Positions 9,217-17,646 of a stretch of DNA of 36,378 nt are shown one piece after another (the stretch's first letter is position 1; every line of letters begins with the position of its first letter). Position numbers and translations under genes: made by a program. Below the pieces are notes generated by a model. The model searched no databases. It had not been told where the DNA came from and saw nothing but the letters and a program-made list of their open reading frames with translations. This DNA comes from Pirellula sp. (lineage in GTDB: Bacteria > Planctomycetota > Planctomycetia > Pirellulales > Pirellulaceae). The stretch spans positions 1 through 36,378 of the forward strand of contig JAJTEK010000061.1 of assembly GCA_021299695.1 (NCBI GenBank), given 5' to 3'.

Positions 9217-11374
9217 TTAGTCGTCCTGGGTTGGCTTTCGCTTGCCTTTGCGGTCCTGATCGTCTTTTGGGGACCCGCGATCTTTGGATCGATCGCCTCG
9301 GAAGGTATTTCCGCGTTGCCTTCGGTACTTGGACGCAGGCCGTTTGGAGTTTTCCCCGGTGCTTGATCCTTGGGATCCATCTCCCCCCGAGCCGGTATCT
9401 TCGGAGTCGACGGGTTGGCCGACTCGATTTTTATTCCGTTGGATCTTGTCGCGAATCGCGGCGGCCCGTTCGAATTCCATCTCTTCGGCAGCCTCCATCA
9501 TCTCTTTCTCGAGTTCCTTGAGATACTCTTCGGTGACGATCTTCGGAGGCGCGCTTTGGAGGATCAAATCGCGTGCTTTTTTCCGGAATTTGGCGTGCTC
9601 TTGAATACTTGCCGACACACTCTTGCGAACCGTCGTTGGGGTGATGTTATTGGCTAAGTTGTATTCTTGTTGTTTTTTGCGTCGTCGGTTGGTTTCCTCG
9701 ATGGCGATTTGCATCGCTTGGGTGACTCGATCGGCATAGAGAATCACCTTCGAGTTGACGTTGCGGGCAGCGCGGCCGATGGTTTGAATCAGCGAGGTTT
9801 CGCTCCGAAGAAATCCTTCTTTGTCGGCATCGAGGATGGCAACCAGGGACACTTCGGGTAGATCGAGACCCTCGCGCAGAAGGTTCACACCGACGATCAC
9901 ATCGCAGTGGCCTTCGCGCAAATCCTTGAGCAGATCGACCCGCTCGAAGGCATCGAGTTCGCTGTGGAGCCATCGGCACTTGATGTCTTGATCGCAGAAG
10001 TAATTGGACAAGTCCTCGGCGAGTCGTTTTGTCAACGCGGTGATCAACACCCGATCGCCCAACGCGACGCGCTCTTTGATTTGTCCTAATAAGTGGTTGA
10101 TCTGGCCTTGTGCCGGGACGATCTCAATGACCGGATCGAGAAGCCCCGTCGGACGGATCACTTGTTCGACGACTTCTCCGCCGGTCTTCTCCAATTCGTA
10201 ATCCCCAGGCGTAGCCGATACATAGACGACTTGGTTGATCTTCTTTTCCCATTCGTCGAATTTCAAAGGGCGATTGTCCAGCGCGCAGGGCAGACGAAAG
10301 CCGTGATCGACAAGGCTTGTTTTTCGGTTGTGGGACTTGGGGAATCGTCACGTGGGATTCATCGACGATGACAAAGTAATCTTTAGGGAAAAAATCATGG
10401 AGGGTATCGGGAGTTGCGCCTGCCGGTTTGCCTGAAAGAGGGCGCGAGTAGTTTTCGATCCCTGGGCAATGTCCTGCGATCGAGAGCATTTCCAAGTCGT
10501 ATTTGGTGCGCGATTCGAGGCGTTGGGCCTCGAGGATCTTTCCCTCTTTCTTGAACTTGGCCAACTGCTCTTCTAACTCCTTGCGGATCACTCGAATCGC
10601 TTCAAAGATCCGTTGGTCATCGGTTACGAAATGCTTGGCCGGATAGATCATGAGGTTCTGCTCGCGCGAAAGCGCCTCGCCAGTCTCCGGCTGGATGATC
10701 GTCAACTTCTCGACTTCATTGCCCCAGAATTCCAATCGCAATGCGAAATCCTCATAAGGAGGCCAAACCTCGATGGTGTCGCCACGGATGCGGAACTTGC
10801 CCCGTTCAATGTTCGACTCGGTGCGGAAGTATTGGATGTTGATAAGCTTGAGCAGAAATTCCTCTCGGATCAATAGTTCGCCAAGATGGATGGGGATGAC
10901 CATCTTGCTGTACATCTCCGGGGAGCCCAATCCGAAAATGCAAGAGACGCTCGCGACGATGATGCAATCGCGACGTGTGATCAAGGCGCTCGTTGCTGCC
11001 AGTCGCAATCGTTCGATTTCCTCATTGATCGAGGAGTCTTTCTCGATGTAAAGATCCTTTTGCGGGATATAAGCTTCAGGTTGGTAGTAGTCGTAGTAAC
11101 TGATGAAATAGTGGACGGCGTTGCGAGGGAAGAACTCTCGGAATTCGGCGTACAATTGCGCAGCGAGCGTCTTGTTGTGGCTCAGAATCAACGTCGGCCT
11201 CTGGACCTGCTCGATGACATTGGCCATGGTAAAAGTCTTCCCAGAGCCCGTTACTCCCATGAGGACCTGCTGGGGCGTCCCGCGACGGAGCCCCCGGACC
11301 AAAGACTGGATGGCTTGGGGTTGATCCCCAGCGGGCTTGTAACTGCTCTCGAGCTCGAACGGTTTGTTGATCAT
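9217..11374 (-). pseudogene. uvrB: UvrB, excinuclease ABC subunit B, broken by an internal deletion/frameshift
   Basis: UvrB is the helicase-like damage-verification subunit of nucleotide excision repair. The first 347 codons (11374 to 10334) encode the N-terminal half: Walker A 'GVTGSGKTFTMA', the beta-hairpin region around 'YYDYYQPEAYIPQKDL', and '[13 protein letters not shown]'. The reading frame then shifts. The rest, from 10332 to 9217, continues in another frame with '[20 protein letters not shown]', '[17 protein letters not shown]', helicase motif 'QTIGRAARN' and a UVR domain. UvrB proteins normally have a short RGMYxGD-type segment exactly here. Its seven codons would be 21 bases, and one is present, so about 20 bases appear deleted. 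A charged, probably disordered tail of about 60 residues follows the UVR domain. This is either a real lesion or an assembly error. Start ATG 11374 is four bases after the ComEA-like stop. Confidence 0.88.
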
Positions 11375-11377
11375 TCG

Positions 11378-11791
11378 CTAATCGGAGTCTCTAGGCGATG
11401 ATGGATCGATGCGCAGGTACCTCGATAAAGCACGGATACGCTGCTCTTTAAAGCCGGAAATCTCGGCCAAATCGTCGAGATGGTCAAAGCCCCCACGCTC
11501 GGACCGGTGAGTCAAAATCGCCTCGATGAGTTTCGGGCCTAATCCAGGGACCAAATGCAACTCTTGGCTGGTCGCTTCGTTCAAGTCGACGGTCCAAGGT
11601 TGCATAAGTTGCACTTGCGGTGCGAGGCTCTCTGGTTGACTTCGAGAAGCCCGAAGCGAACCGGACGCAAGAGCCAACAAGGATGCTACGGCGAGCAAGC
11701 CCAATGCGCCATTGCGTGCGCTGATCGCCATCGAGACGTTCGATTCCCAATCCTCGCTTTGCATCAGACGACCATCCTTGGAGTCACTCAA
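11378..11791 (-). CDS. ComEA-like helix-hairpin-helix protein
   Basis: 137 residues. An N-terminal cytoplasmic stretch is followed by one hydrophobic segment (about residues 29-46, 'LGLLAVASLLALASGSL'), giving a membrane-anchored protein. The C-terminal half is a helix-hairpin-helix domain with 'VDLNEATSQELHLVPGLGPK' and 'FDHLDDLAEISGFKEQRI', the double HhH seen in ComEA DNA-uptake receptors and related small proteins. The position of the domain and its length fit ComEA-like proteins. Its stop lies three bases before uvrB on the same strand, so the two are probably co-transcribed. DNA binding is inferred from the fold. A role in DNA uptake is possible but not shown by the context. Internal ATGs at 11764 and 11731 are alternative starts. 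Confidence 0.8.
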   Translation of the reverse strand: MSDSKDGRLMQSEDWESNVSMAISARNGALGLLAVASLLALASGSLRASRSQPESLAPQVQLMQPWTVDLNEATSQELHLVPGLGPKLIEAILTHRSERGGFDHLDDLAEISGFKEQRIRALSRYLRIDPSSPRDSD

Positions 11792-11828
11792 TCCGTTGGT
11801 TCCTTATGCTCTGATTCGCAACCAGAGG

Positions 11829-12836
11829 CTATACCGACTTGAGTTGAGACAGAACCTCGTGAACGATCCGGTTGATGACCGAATCGCTCGCGCCAGATGA
11901 GATCTCCCGAGCAGGATTCGGCCGCGATTGCATGAAGTCGAATCCCGAGAGCATCTCTTGAAGTTTCCCTTGAGCGACATCGGCCGCCGTGGCCTGTTGC
12001 GGGGAGAGCGGTTGGCGGGATTCGCCAAGATCCCAGCCTCGGATCCTCGCACCGCGACGGAAGCCCTCAGGGAATTCCAAGGTCGAGAGCATCGCATCAA
12101 ACAATGGCAATAGCCGGTATTGCAACTGCATGGCCCGATCCCATTGCCCCGCTTTGCAGGATTCATATATCGCTCGCGTCAGCTCCGGAACCACTCCACT
12201 CGTCGCATTGGTCCCGCCGTCGCAGCCGATCATCAGCATCGGGACCAATGCCGCGTCCCAACCGGTCATGAAAAAGAAGTCCTTTCTCAATGGCCGCACC
12301 TCGGCGATCATTCGCATCATGTGCGGAATGTCGCCAGAACTGTCTTTGATGCCTACGACCCGAGGACACTCCTGCGCCAGTCGCTTGACCGTTGCCACAT
12401 CGATCGGCGAGGCGAACAAGGGAATGTTGTAAAGAGTGACGTCGACCGAGACTCGATCGGCGATCTCCTTGAAGTATGCAAAGACTCCATCGGGCGCAAG
12501 TCGGTAGTAAAAGGGCGCTACAATCGCGACGGCTCGACAACCTAAACTGCCGTACAGATCGCAAGCGCGAATCGTCTCGGACACGTTCGCTTCGGCCGCT
12601 CCTGCCAAAATCGGAACTCGTCCCTGGGTCTGGTCGACTACGATCTCGATGACCCGCCGACGCTCCTCAGGGGTAAAGCGAACGAACTCCCCTGTGCTGC
12701 CGTTGGGATAGAGTCCATGGACCCCCTTTTCGATGAGCCAATCGACGTAGCTGCGAAGCTTCTGCTCGTCGAGCCGTCCTCGGGAGTCCAAGGGGGTGAT
12801 GTTCGGGGTGAAAATACCGGAAAGTGGCTGTTTCAT
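11829..12836 (-). CDS. Dihydrodipicolinate synthase/N-acetylneuraminate lyase family protein with C-terminal helix tag
   Basis: 335 residues from ATG 12836. The TIM-barrel lyase motifs are all present: '[15 protein letters not shown]', the tyrosine in 'TLYNIPLF' and the Schiff-base lysine in '[10 protein letters not shown]'. The family catalyses pyruvate-dependent aldol reactions or related lyase/dehydratase steps. Substrate cannot be read from the motifs, so a dapA assignment is not justified. The protein is about 35 residues longer than the usual family length. The extension has a Pro/Ser/Asn linker ('[18 protein letters not shown]') and ends in an amphipathic helix '[13 protein letters not shown]', which looks like bacterial microcompartment encapsulation peptides. 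It lies 37 bases upstream of the ComEA-like gene on the same strand and may head the comEA-uvrB transcript. Confidence 0.87.
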   Translation of the reverse strand: MKQPLSGIFTPNITPLDSRGRLDEQKLRSYVDWLIEKGVHGLYPNGSTGEFVRFTPEERRRVIEIVVDQTQGRVPILAGAAEANVSETIRACDLYGSLGCRAVAIVAPFYYRLAPDGVFAYFKEIADRVSVDVTLYNIPLFASPIDVATVKRLAQECPRVVGIKDSSGDIPHMMRMIAEVRPLRKDFFFMTGWDAALVPMLMIGCDGGTNATSGVVPELTRAIYESCKAGQWDRAMQLQYRLLPLFDAMLSTLEFPEGFRRGARIRGWDLGESRQPLSPQQATAADVAQGKLQEMLSGFDFMQSRPNPAREISSGASDSVINRIVHEVLSQLKSV

Positions 12837-13168
12837 GATGGTTAAGATATCACAATTGCGTAGATTTTTCCATGTGTGGGCGCGATAGTCTAGGTTTCCC
12901 CAAGCGATCTAGCTGCCGATTGCTGGCATATCGAGCCCGAGGATGTGGGAAAAAGATTCCGCAGCCCATCAAAAAGGCTACAATCGCGCCATTCGGAATT
13001 CGCTGCTCGGTAGACTTGGTACCAACTCAGCACGATACCGACTGCGCGGGATTTGCGCAGGATTCGCGCAAGACTGGAAAGTGCGACTCGAAAACGACTC
13101 GAAAGTGACTCAAAAGCGGCAGACCTATGCAGGTGTGGATCATCGGACAGACCGGAGGGGCTAGACAG
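12837..13168. other. 332-base divergent intergenic region
   Basis: It separates the minus-strand DapA-family gene from the plus-strand TolQ-like gene and should contain promoters for both. No supported ORF. It holds two sets of short direct repeats: GGATTTGCGCA/GGATTCGCGCA near 13049-13070, and the GACTCGAAA-type units at 13072-13117 listed separately. Confidence 0.6.
13072..13117 (+). repeat. Four imperfect 11-bp direct repeats, candidate regulator binding array
   Basis: Units are GACTGGAAAGT (13072), then after two bases GACTCGAAAAC (13085), GACTCGAAAGT (13096) and GACTCAAAAGC (13107). The last three are back to back, one helical turn apart, so a bound protein would sit on one face of the DNA. 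The array ends 51 bases before the TolQ-like start codon. Confidence 0.5.
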
Positions 13169-13918
13169 ATGGGGATCGATTTTTTCGATCTTCTGGTTCG
13201 CGGCGGTATCTTCATGATCCCGATCGGACTGATGAGCTTGCTGGTCGTGACGTTTGTCTTCGATCGTTGGATCGGACTTCGCCGAGGCAAATTGATTCCG
13301 TCTAAGCCTCTGAAATCACTTCGCTCGGGGCTTCAACTCGAAACGCTCGATCCGGTGGAATTGTATAGCCAATGCCGAGGTAATTCAGCCTTCGAACAGA
13401 TCGTCCAATCCGCCCTGTTACGGGCCGGCCGATCCTATGGGGAGATACAAGCGGCCGTAGGCGAGACGGTCCAACGGCAAGTCGATCGGGCTTACGCAAA
13501 CGTCCGTTGGTTGAACCTAGGGGCTGGGATCGCCCCCCTTTTAGGACTCCTAGGTACGGTCTGGGGTTTGATCCGGGCATTCCACGATACGACCAAACTC
13601 ACCGCAGGTCAGAACCGTGCCGATTTTCTGGCCGTAGGAATTTACGAAGCGCTCGTAACGACACTTGCGGGCCTGATGGTAGCCATCCCCGCGGCGGTCG
13701 CCTCGCATTATTTCGAGGGCCGAATCGGTAGGATTTTTCGCGATATCGAGGAGCAAATCGGCGTCTTGGTCCGCCGGCTCGGGGGACTCGAGGGGAAAAT
13801 TCGGACCGAGCTCATCGGCCAGGAATTGAAGACTCGGCCAATATCCAACCTTCCTCCCCCGATCTCTGCCGACAGCTCGGATCGAAGCCAAACCTCAAAT
13901 CGAATGCATGATTTGTGA
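13169..13918 (+). CDS. MotA/TolQ/ExbB proton channel family protein
   Basis: ATG 13169 was chosen because GGAGGGG lies nine bases upstream; the frame opens further upstream at 13127 without such a site. The 249-residue product has a first TM helix near residues 12-30 ('GGIFMIPIGLMSLLVVTFVF') and two more around the conserved 'LGAGIAPLLGLLGTVWGLI' and 'GIYEALVTTLAGLMVAIPAA' segments. This is the TolQ/ExbB signature region. Such proteins form the proton-conducting stator that powers envelope machinery or gliding. An ExbD/TolR partner normally follows but is absent here; the next gene is on the opposite strand. The C-terminal tail (about 30 residues) is Pro/Ser-rich. Its 3' end overlaps the convergent small membrane protein gene by 24 bases. 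Confidence 0.88.
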   Translation: MGIDFFDLLVRGGIFMIPIGLMSLLVVTFVFDRWIGLRRGKLIPSKPLKSLRSGLQLETLDPVELYSQCRGNSAFEQIVQSALLRAGRSYGEIQAAVGETVQRQVDRAYANVRWLNLGAGIAPLLGLLGTVWGLIRAFHDTTKLTAGQNRADFLAVGIYEALVTTLAGLMVAIPAAVASHYFEGRIGRIFRDIEEQIGVLVRRLGGLEGKIRTELIGQELKTRPISNLPPPISADSSDRSQTSNRMHDL

Positions 13919-14206
13919 ATAGGCCCAATAGCAAATGACCACACAAAGCCCGATGAGCATCAGCGTGTAGACTAGATTGACCAGCGACCAAATCACCTTC
14001 TCGGTCGCGTTAAACGCTGGACTGAGCCAGAGCAACGGCAGCCCCAACGCACCGGTGACCAAAAAAAGCATCGCCAGAATCACCTTGCGGTTCGACACAA
14101 GCTGCTCCCACTCGCTTCGCGGGCGACTGGTGCGCTGTGCCTTGTTGTTTTGAATCTCCGGGGCAGACTCCCCACGGTCAGTTTCCTGGATATCTTCCTT
14201 CGGCAA
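13895..14206 (-). CDS. Small two-TM membrane protein, unknown function
   Basis: 103 residues from a TTG start at 14206, with GGGAG about seven bases upstream, inside the 3' end of the metallo-hydrolase gene. I do not recognise the family. The first 40 residues are charged and hydrophilic. Two hydrophobic helices follow, at about 43-60 ('VILAMLFLVTGALGLPLLWL') and 72-97 ('LVNLVYTLMLIGLCVVICYW'), with a short tail. The gene overlaps its upstream neighbour by 29 bases, suggesting translational coupling. It also overlaps the convergent TolQ-like gene by 24 bases. The two-helix plan resembles many planctomycete small membrane proteins encoded with metallo-hydrolases, but no function follows from that. 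Confidence 0.65.
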   Translation of the reverse strand: MPKEDIQETDRGESAPEIQNNKAQRTSRPRSEWEQLVSNRKVILAMLFLVTGALGLPLLWLSPAFNATEKVIWSLVNLVYTLMLIGLCVVICYWAYSQIMHSI

Positions 14207-14923
14207 TCTCTTGCTCCCACTGTTTCATCAAAGGCCAATCGATGGCGCAAGTGCCGAAATCGGATAGATGCAAGTATCCATCGAGACGCTTGAGCACTCG
14301 GTCGATCATCGCAGGGTCCCTGCGAAAGTAAGGGCCATGGCTCGGAAGCAACCACTCGATCGATGAGTCGCGAATTCTCTCCAAAGACTTGATGAACGAG
14401 GGGATGTCACTCCCATGATGCGCATCGATCGCTCCGACTCCCTCGTCGCGATAAATGTTGTCACCGCTGAACAACAAGTTACCGAACTGGAACGCCAACT
14501 GGCTATCGGCATGACCCGGGGTCGACCAAACAACTATCTCTAATCCCCCCACTTGGATTCGGTCTCCATCCTTGACCCGATGCTCGACGCTCACCTTGGG
14601 CATCGGCTCCGGTCGCCACTTTCCAAAAGATCCGCTGCCTTTGGATGTGCCGTTACGGTGGTCTTGAGCATCTGCTTGGCCTTGGCTAACCCTTGGCAAT
14701 GATCCACATCGGCATGCGTCGCCAGCAACGTCTTGCATTTGGATAAAGGGAAATCCAAATCCCGAATCAGATCGACGATCTCGTCGACATGCTCCTCGTA
14801 CCCGATGTCGATGAGCAACCATTCGTCTCGGTCGTAGATCAGATAGAGATTGCACCCGATCAAGTGGCCGGCTTGGACATTCAATTCGATAACGTTAGGA
14901 AATATCGGTTTTCGGGTGATCAT
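14178..14923 (-). pseudogene. Metallo-beta-lactamase-fold hydrolase, split by a frameshifting deletion
   Basis: The 5' part (14923 to about 14612) reads 'GHLIGCNLYLIYDRDEWLLI', the zinc motif 'THADVDHCQGL' and 'AHPKAADLLESGD', then runs into a stop at 14591-14593. The 3' part, in another frame from about 14612 to 14178, continues with 'EPMPKVSVEHRV', 'WSTPGHADSQLAF', 'LLFSGDNIYRDEGVGAIDAH' and 'WLLPSHGPYF'. Together these are the five motifs of an MBL-fold hydrolase (HxxxDH, then H, D and H ligands). The stretch joining 'SGDR' to 'EPMPKV' seems too short, so bases are probably missing near 14605-14615 and the loss is not a multiple of three. Substrate is unknown; hydroxyacylglutathione hydrolase-like thioesterases are the nearest general type. 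Lesion versus assembly error cannot be decided here. Confidence 0.75.
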
Positions 14924-15002
14924 AGTGGATTGCAAGGAGATTGGGTTTGGACATGCTCAGAGTACCAAACCTTAGGATTTCGCTCAAGAATACAAAGGGC
15001 TC

Positions 15003-15899
15003 TCAAGCCGATTGCCACTGCCGAATGAGCTCGAAAAGCAAAATAGAGCAAGTGACCGAGGCGTTCAGGGAATCGATCTTCCCGTACATCGGGATATGAA
15101 CCGGGGTGATTTCCTCGGACTTCCAGCGGTCCTCGAGCCCGTAGGCCTCGCTTCCGATGATGATCGCCGATTTTCTGGCAAAATGAACCTGGGAATAGTC
15201 CGAACCGTTTTCAGTCCGCGCCGCATAGCAGCAGATCGAACGCTCGCCAAGCCACTTGCGCAAGTCGACTGAGCTCGACACGGCAATTGGAACGGTAAAC
15301 ATCGCGCCGAGACTCGCCCGGATCGCATTGGGATTCCAGATCTCGCTGATCGGATCGCTCACGAGCACCGCCGTCGCACCGGCCGCATCGGCCGTTCGAA
15401 GAGCGGCTCCGAGATTCCCAGGCTTTTCAAATCGATCCAGCACCAAATAAAGCTCCCGCTCCGGACCCCGGGCCGATGGACTAAGCCGATCGGACAAACT
15501 CTCCAACGAGGTCGATGGCATGAGCGCTACGGCGATCGCCTGGAGATCCCGATCCCCATACTGAAGCCTCTGCATGGGTACCTCTGTCAGTCGCGCCCAA
15601 CGGATCGCTTGATTCGAATCACCGATCGAGTCACCGTTCGAATCATGTAGGGACTCTCTGCGATCGAGTCCAGGCTCTGTTTGGGGCAAGATCTCTCGAA
15701 GTGCTCGATTCGATTCCTCCCAAGCCTTCTGGCAGATGAAGATATCCGTGCATCGAATACCGCTTCGAAGCGCGATGGCAATGTTTTTCACCCCATCGAT
15801 AAGGATTCGGCCCTCGCGCCGGCGATCCTTCGCGTCCCGCAAACTTGCCGCAAAGCGGACCCGCGGGTTGTTCGGACTGGAAATCAGTTCGCTTATCAA
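15003..15899 (-). CDS. SpoU/TrmH family RNA 2'-O-methyltransferase
   Basis: 298 residues. The SpoU knot motifs are all present: motif 1 'FEKPGNLGAALRTADAAGA', motif 2 'IIIGSEAYGL' and motif 3 'IPMYGKIDSLNASVTCSIL'. An N-terminal domain of the substrate-binding type ('ISSPNNPRVRFAASLRDAK', 'GVKNI...ALRSG') precedes the catalytic part. The family transfers a methyl group from S-adenosylmethionine to ribose 2'-OH of rRNA or tRNA; which RNA cannot be told. Residues about 75-95 contain an unusual insert with repeated 'DS.GDS' units, matching imperfect DNA repeats around 15600-15650. The gene is 59 bases upstream of the next stretch on this strand and about 95 bases downstream of tRNA-Leu. Confidence 0.9.
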   Translation of the reverse strand: MISELISSPNNPRVRFAASLRDAKDRRREGRILIDGVKNIAIALRSGIRCTDIFICQKAWEESNRALREILPQTEPGLDRRESLHDSNGDSIGDSNQAIRWARLTEVPMQRLQYGDRDLQAIAVALMPSTSLESLSDRLSPSARGPERELYLVLDRFEKPGNLGAALRTADAAGATAVLVSDPISEIWNPNAIRASLGAMFTVPIAVSSSVDLRKWLGERSICCYAARTENGSDYSQVHFARKSAIIIGSEAYGLEDRWKSEEITPVHIPMYGKIDSLNASVTCSILLFELIRQWQSA

Positions 15900-15994
15900 G
15901 TCGATTTCCGATTTGCTTCAGAGTTTCTCGCTGAAAACTGATTCTCAGGAAAATCGCCTCCCATCGAAGCATTCTCGATACAGGAGGCCTGCAG

Positions 15995-16076
15995 TGGCCA
16001 CTCGGGGAGTCGAACCCCGACGCCTTGCGGCACAAGATCCTAAGTCTTGCGTGTCTGCCAATTTCACCAAGCGGCC
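15995..16076 (-). tRNA. tRNA-Leu, anticodon UAG
   Basis: The 82-base sequence folds as a class II tRNA. The acceptor stem GGCCGCT pairs with AGTGGCC (one G-U). The anticodon arm CAAGA-CTTAGGA-TCTTG gives anticodon UAG, which reads CUN leucine codons. A long variable arm (GCCGCAAGGCG region) and the T-arm with GTTCGAC are present. The discriminator base is A, and the CCA end is not encoded (A is followed by CTGC). Confidence 0.95.
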
Positions 16077-16092
16077 ATAAATTGCGATCGTG

Positions 16093-16121
16093 ATTCTAAC
16101 CAGGACTCAACAAGATGTCGA
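16093..16121 (-). promoter_or_regulatory. Housekeeping-type promoter of tRNA-Leu
   Basis: On the minus strand TCGACA (16121-16116) and TAGAAT (16098-16093) are separated by 17 bases. Each is one mismatch from the sigma-70 consensus. The -10 box ends 16 bases before the mature tRNA, leaving a leader of about nine bases. Confidence 0.65.
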
Positions 16122-16135
16122 CGGTTCGGAAAAAA

Positions 16136-16756
16136 CTACCTAGGAATCGGTTTTCGCCACTGGGAATTGCCCTCGGCACTAGGCTCGCCCGTCGAGTCAC
16201 CGATCGACCCGCTCGATGCTGCAGGTAGTGATGTCGCGGGTAGTGATGTCGCGGGTAGTGAGGTCGCGGGTAGTGAGGTCGCGGGTAGTGACGTCGCGGG
16301 CGGTACAGCGATTGGCGGAAAAGGTATGGGGTCCTTAAACGACGATTCGAGGATCTCGGACGCTTGGACCACCCCACTGCCGACCCGATCGATCCTGGCT
16401 CCTGCCTGCGATACCCCACTGTTGATCGAATTGGCGGATTTCTCAATCGCCATGCGTGCGTTATCCGTCGCGATCCGCAAGTCGTTCTGTGCCGCAGCCA
16501 CCGCATCGGTCAATGGGCTGTTCGAATAAGCGGAAACGGATTTCGGTGCCGCTTGGCCTGCTCCAGCTCCTGCTCCTGCCCCCATCGGTGTCGAGTAGGG
16601 GGCCGTCGGAAGATTGCTCGGCGCATTCGGAGGCGGAACCCGCGTCGGTTGATTCCATGGGGTACTCATCATGGAGTTGGATTGACAACCCCAAGCGGTC
16701 GAAAAAATCGCGAGGGTCAAAAACGTCGCGAATTGCCTATTTCGTAGCGTAACCAT
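16136..16756 (-). CDS. Repeat-containing lipoprotein, unknown function
   Basis: 206 residues. The N-terminus has basic residues, a hydrophobic core 'FATFLTLAIFSTAWGC' and a lipobox-like cysteine at residue 24, so it is a probable lipoprotein. The chain is low in complexity: a Pro/Asn-rich stretch (about 33-60), an AGAGAG run (58-66), an alpha-helical central part (about 75-135, 'TDAVAAAQNDLRIATDNARM') and five tandem PATSL pentapeptides (about 152-178) before a hydrophilic tail. The central helix could form a coiled coil. No known family was recognised. The gene stands alone, divergent from the redoxin gene, with the tRNA-Leu promoter just beyond its stop. Confidence 0.75.
   Translation of the reverse strand: MVTLRNRQFATFLTLAIFSTAWGCQSNSMMSTPWNQPTRVPPPNAPSNLPTAPYSTPMGAGAGAGAGQAAPKSVSAYSNSPLTDAVAAAQNDLRIATDNARMAIEKSANSINSGVSQAGARIDRVGSGVVQASEILESSFKDPIPFPPIAVPPATSLPATSLPATSLPATSLPATSLPAASSGSIGDSTGEPSAEGNSQWRKPIPR
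16224..16298. repeat. 15-bp tandem repeat, five copies, coding for PATSL
   Basis: The unit GGTAGTGATGTCGCG starts at 16224, 16239, 16254, 16269 and 16284, with changes only in the middle positions (GATG/GAGG/GACG). On the minus strand each unit encodes one PATSL pentapeptide in the lipoprotein, so copy-number changes keep the frame. Confidence 0.9.
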
Positions 16757-17019
16757 TCTCAGACCCTTTGCGATTCAGTAGTTTTCATTCCGTGTTTTTA
16801 CCCCCCTGCATACGGACGACCTCTTCATGGAATTGGCTCATCGAGCCAAAGTCCGATACAGTACGAGACCTAAGTCTCATAATCGAATTGCATCTATCAG
16901 AGCAAGTCCGATATGTTCCTGCTGGGATTTCTGCTAAGATCCAGGTCCTTGATTGACCCAGTCTGGACCGTCTCGGTTAACGTCTGAATTTCATTTCACC
17001 TTCAAAAGGGATCACCACT

Positions 17020-17622
17020 ATGCATCGCAGATTTTGTTTGGGGCTTCTATCGGCCGCCGCCCTCGTCCTGGGGGGCTCCCAGGCCAATATGCTCAGTCGC
17101 TCCAATGCCGCCGAACTCGAAATCGGAGCCAAGGCTCCTGACTTCAAGGCCCAAGGGGTCGATGGAAAAGACATCTCCCTGGCCGATAGCAAAGGGACCA
17201 AAGCCACCGTCATCGCCTTCACCTGCAATCGATGCCCTGTGTCGATCGCCTACGAAGACCGATTCATCGATTTCCAAAAGAAATTTGCCGGCAAAGACGT
17301 CAAGTTCATCGCGATCAACGTCAACTCCTCGGAGGACCTTCAAGCCATGAAGCAACGTGTGGAGGAAAAAGGAATCAATTATCCTTACGCCTATGATAAA
17401 TCCGGTGACTCGGCCCGCGCCTTCGGCGCTCGGGTCACCCCCCACGTCTTTGTCCTCGATGGCGAAGGTAAATTGGCTTACCAAGGTGCATTCGACGATA
17501 AGCAAGACGGACCGACGACCGGCCACGTCGAAAACGCCGTCAAAGCGCTCATGCAAGGCAAACAGCCCGAAGTCAAATCGACCCGACCCTTCGGCTGTGG
17601 AATCAAGCCGAACAAAGGCTAA
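17020..17622 (+). CDS. Exported thioredoxin-fold redoxin (AhpC/TSA-like)
   Basis: 200 residues; ATG 17020 is preceded by AAGGGATC. A signal peptide ('RFCLGLLSAAALVLGG') ends near residue 30. The redoxin fold follows: 'IGAKAPDFKAQGVDGKDISL', then the active-site stretch 'AFTCNRCPVSIAYEDRFIDF', and a cis-proline in 'ARVTPHVFVLD'. The CNRC pair sits where thioredoxins have CGPC, so a dithiol/disulfide role in the envelope is likely. A C-terminal 'RPFGCGIK' adds another cysteine. The next gene, also an exported thioredoxin-like protein, begins 24 bases downstream, so the two probably form one operon for envelope redox control or cytochrome maturation. Confidence 0.9.
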   Translation: MHRRFCLGLLSAAALVLGGSQANMLSRSNAAELEIGAKAPDFKAQGVDGKDISLADSKGTKATVIAFTCNRCPVSIAYEDRFIDFQKKFAGKDVKFIAINVNSSEDLQAMKQRVEEKGINYPYAYDKSGDSARAFGARVTPHVFVLDGEGKLAYQGAFDDKQDGPTTGHVENAVKALMQGKQPEVKSTRPFGCGIKPNKG

Positions 17623-17646
17623 TCGGCTCACCCCCGAAGGTCCTCT

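Noticed and set aside
16224-16298. CRISPR-like repeat array
   Set aside because: Units are 15 bp, contiguous, without spacers, and encode an in-frame pentapeptide.
16768-16956. 62-residue open frame in the divergent region before the redoxin gene
   Set aside because: No ribosome site or recognisable feature; the 263-base gap is better read as two promoters.
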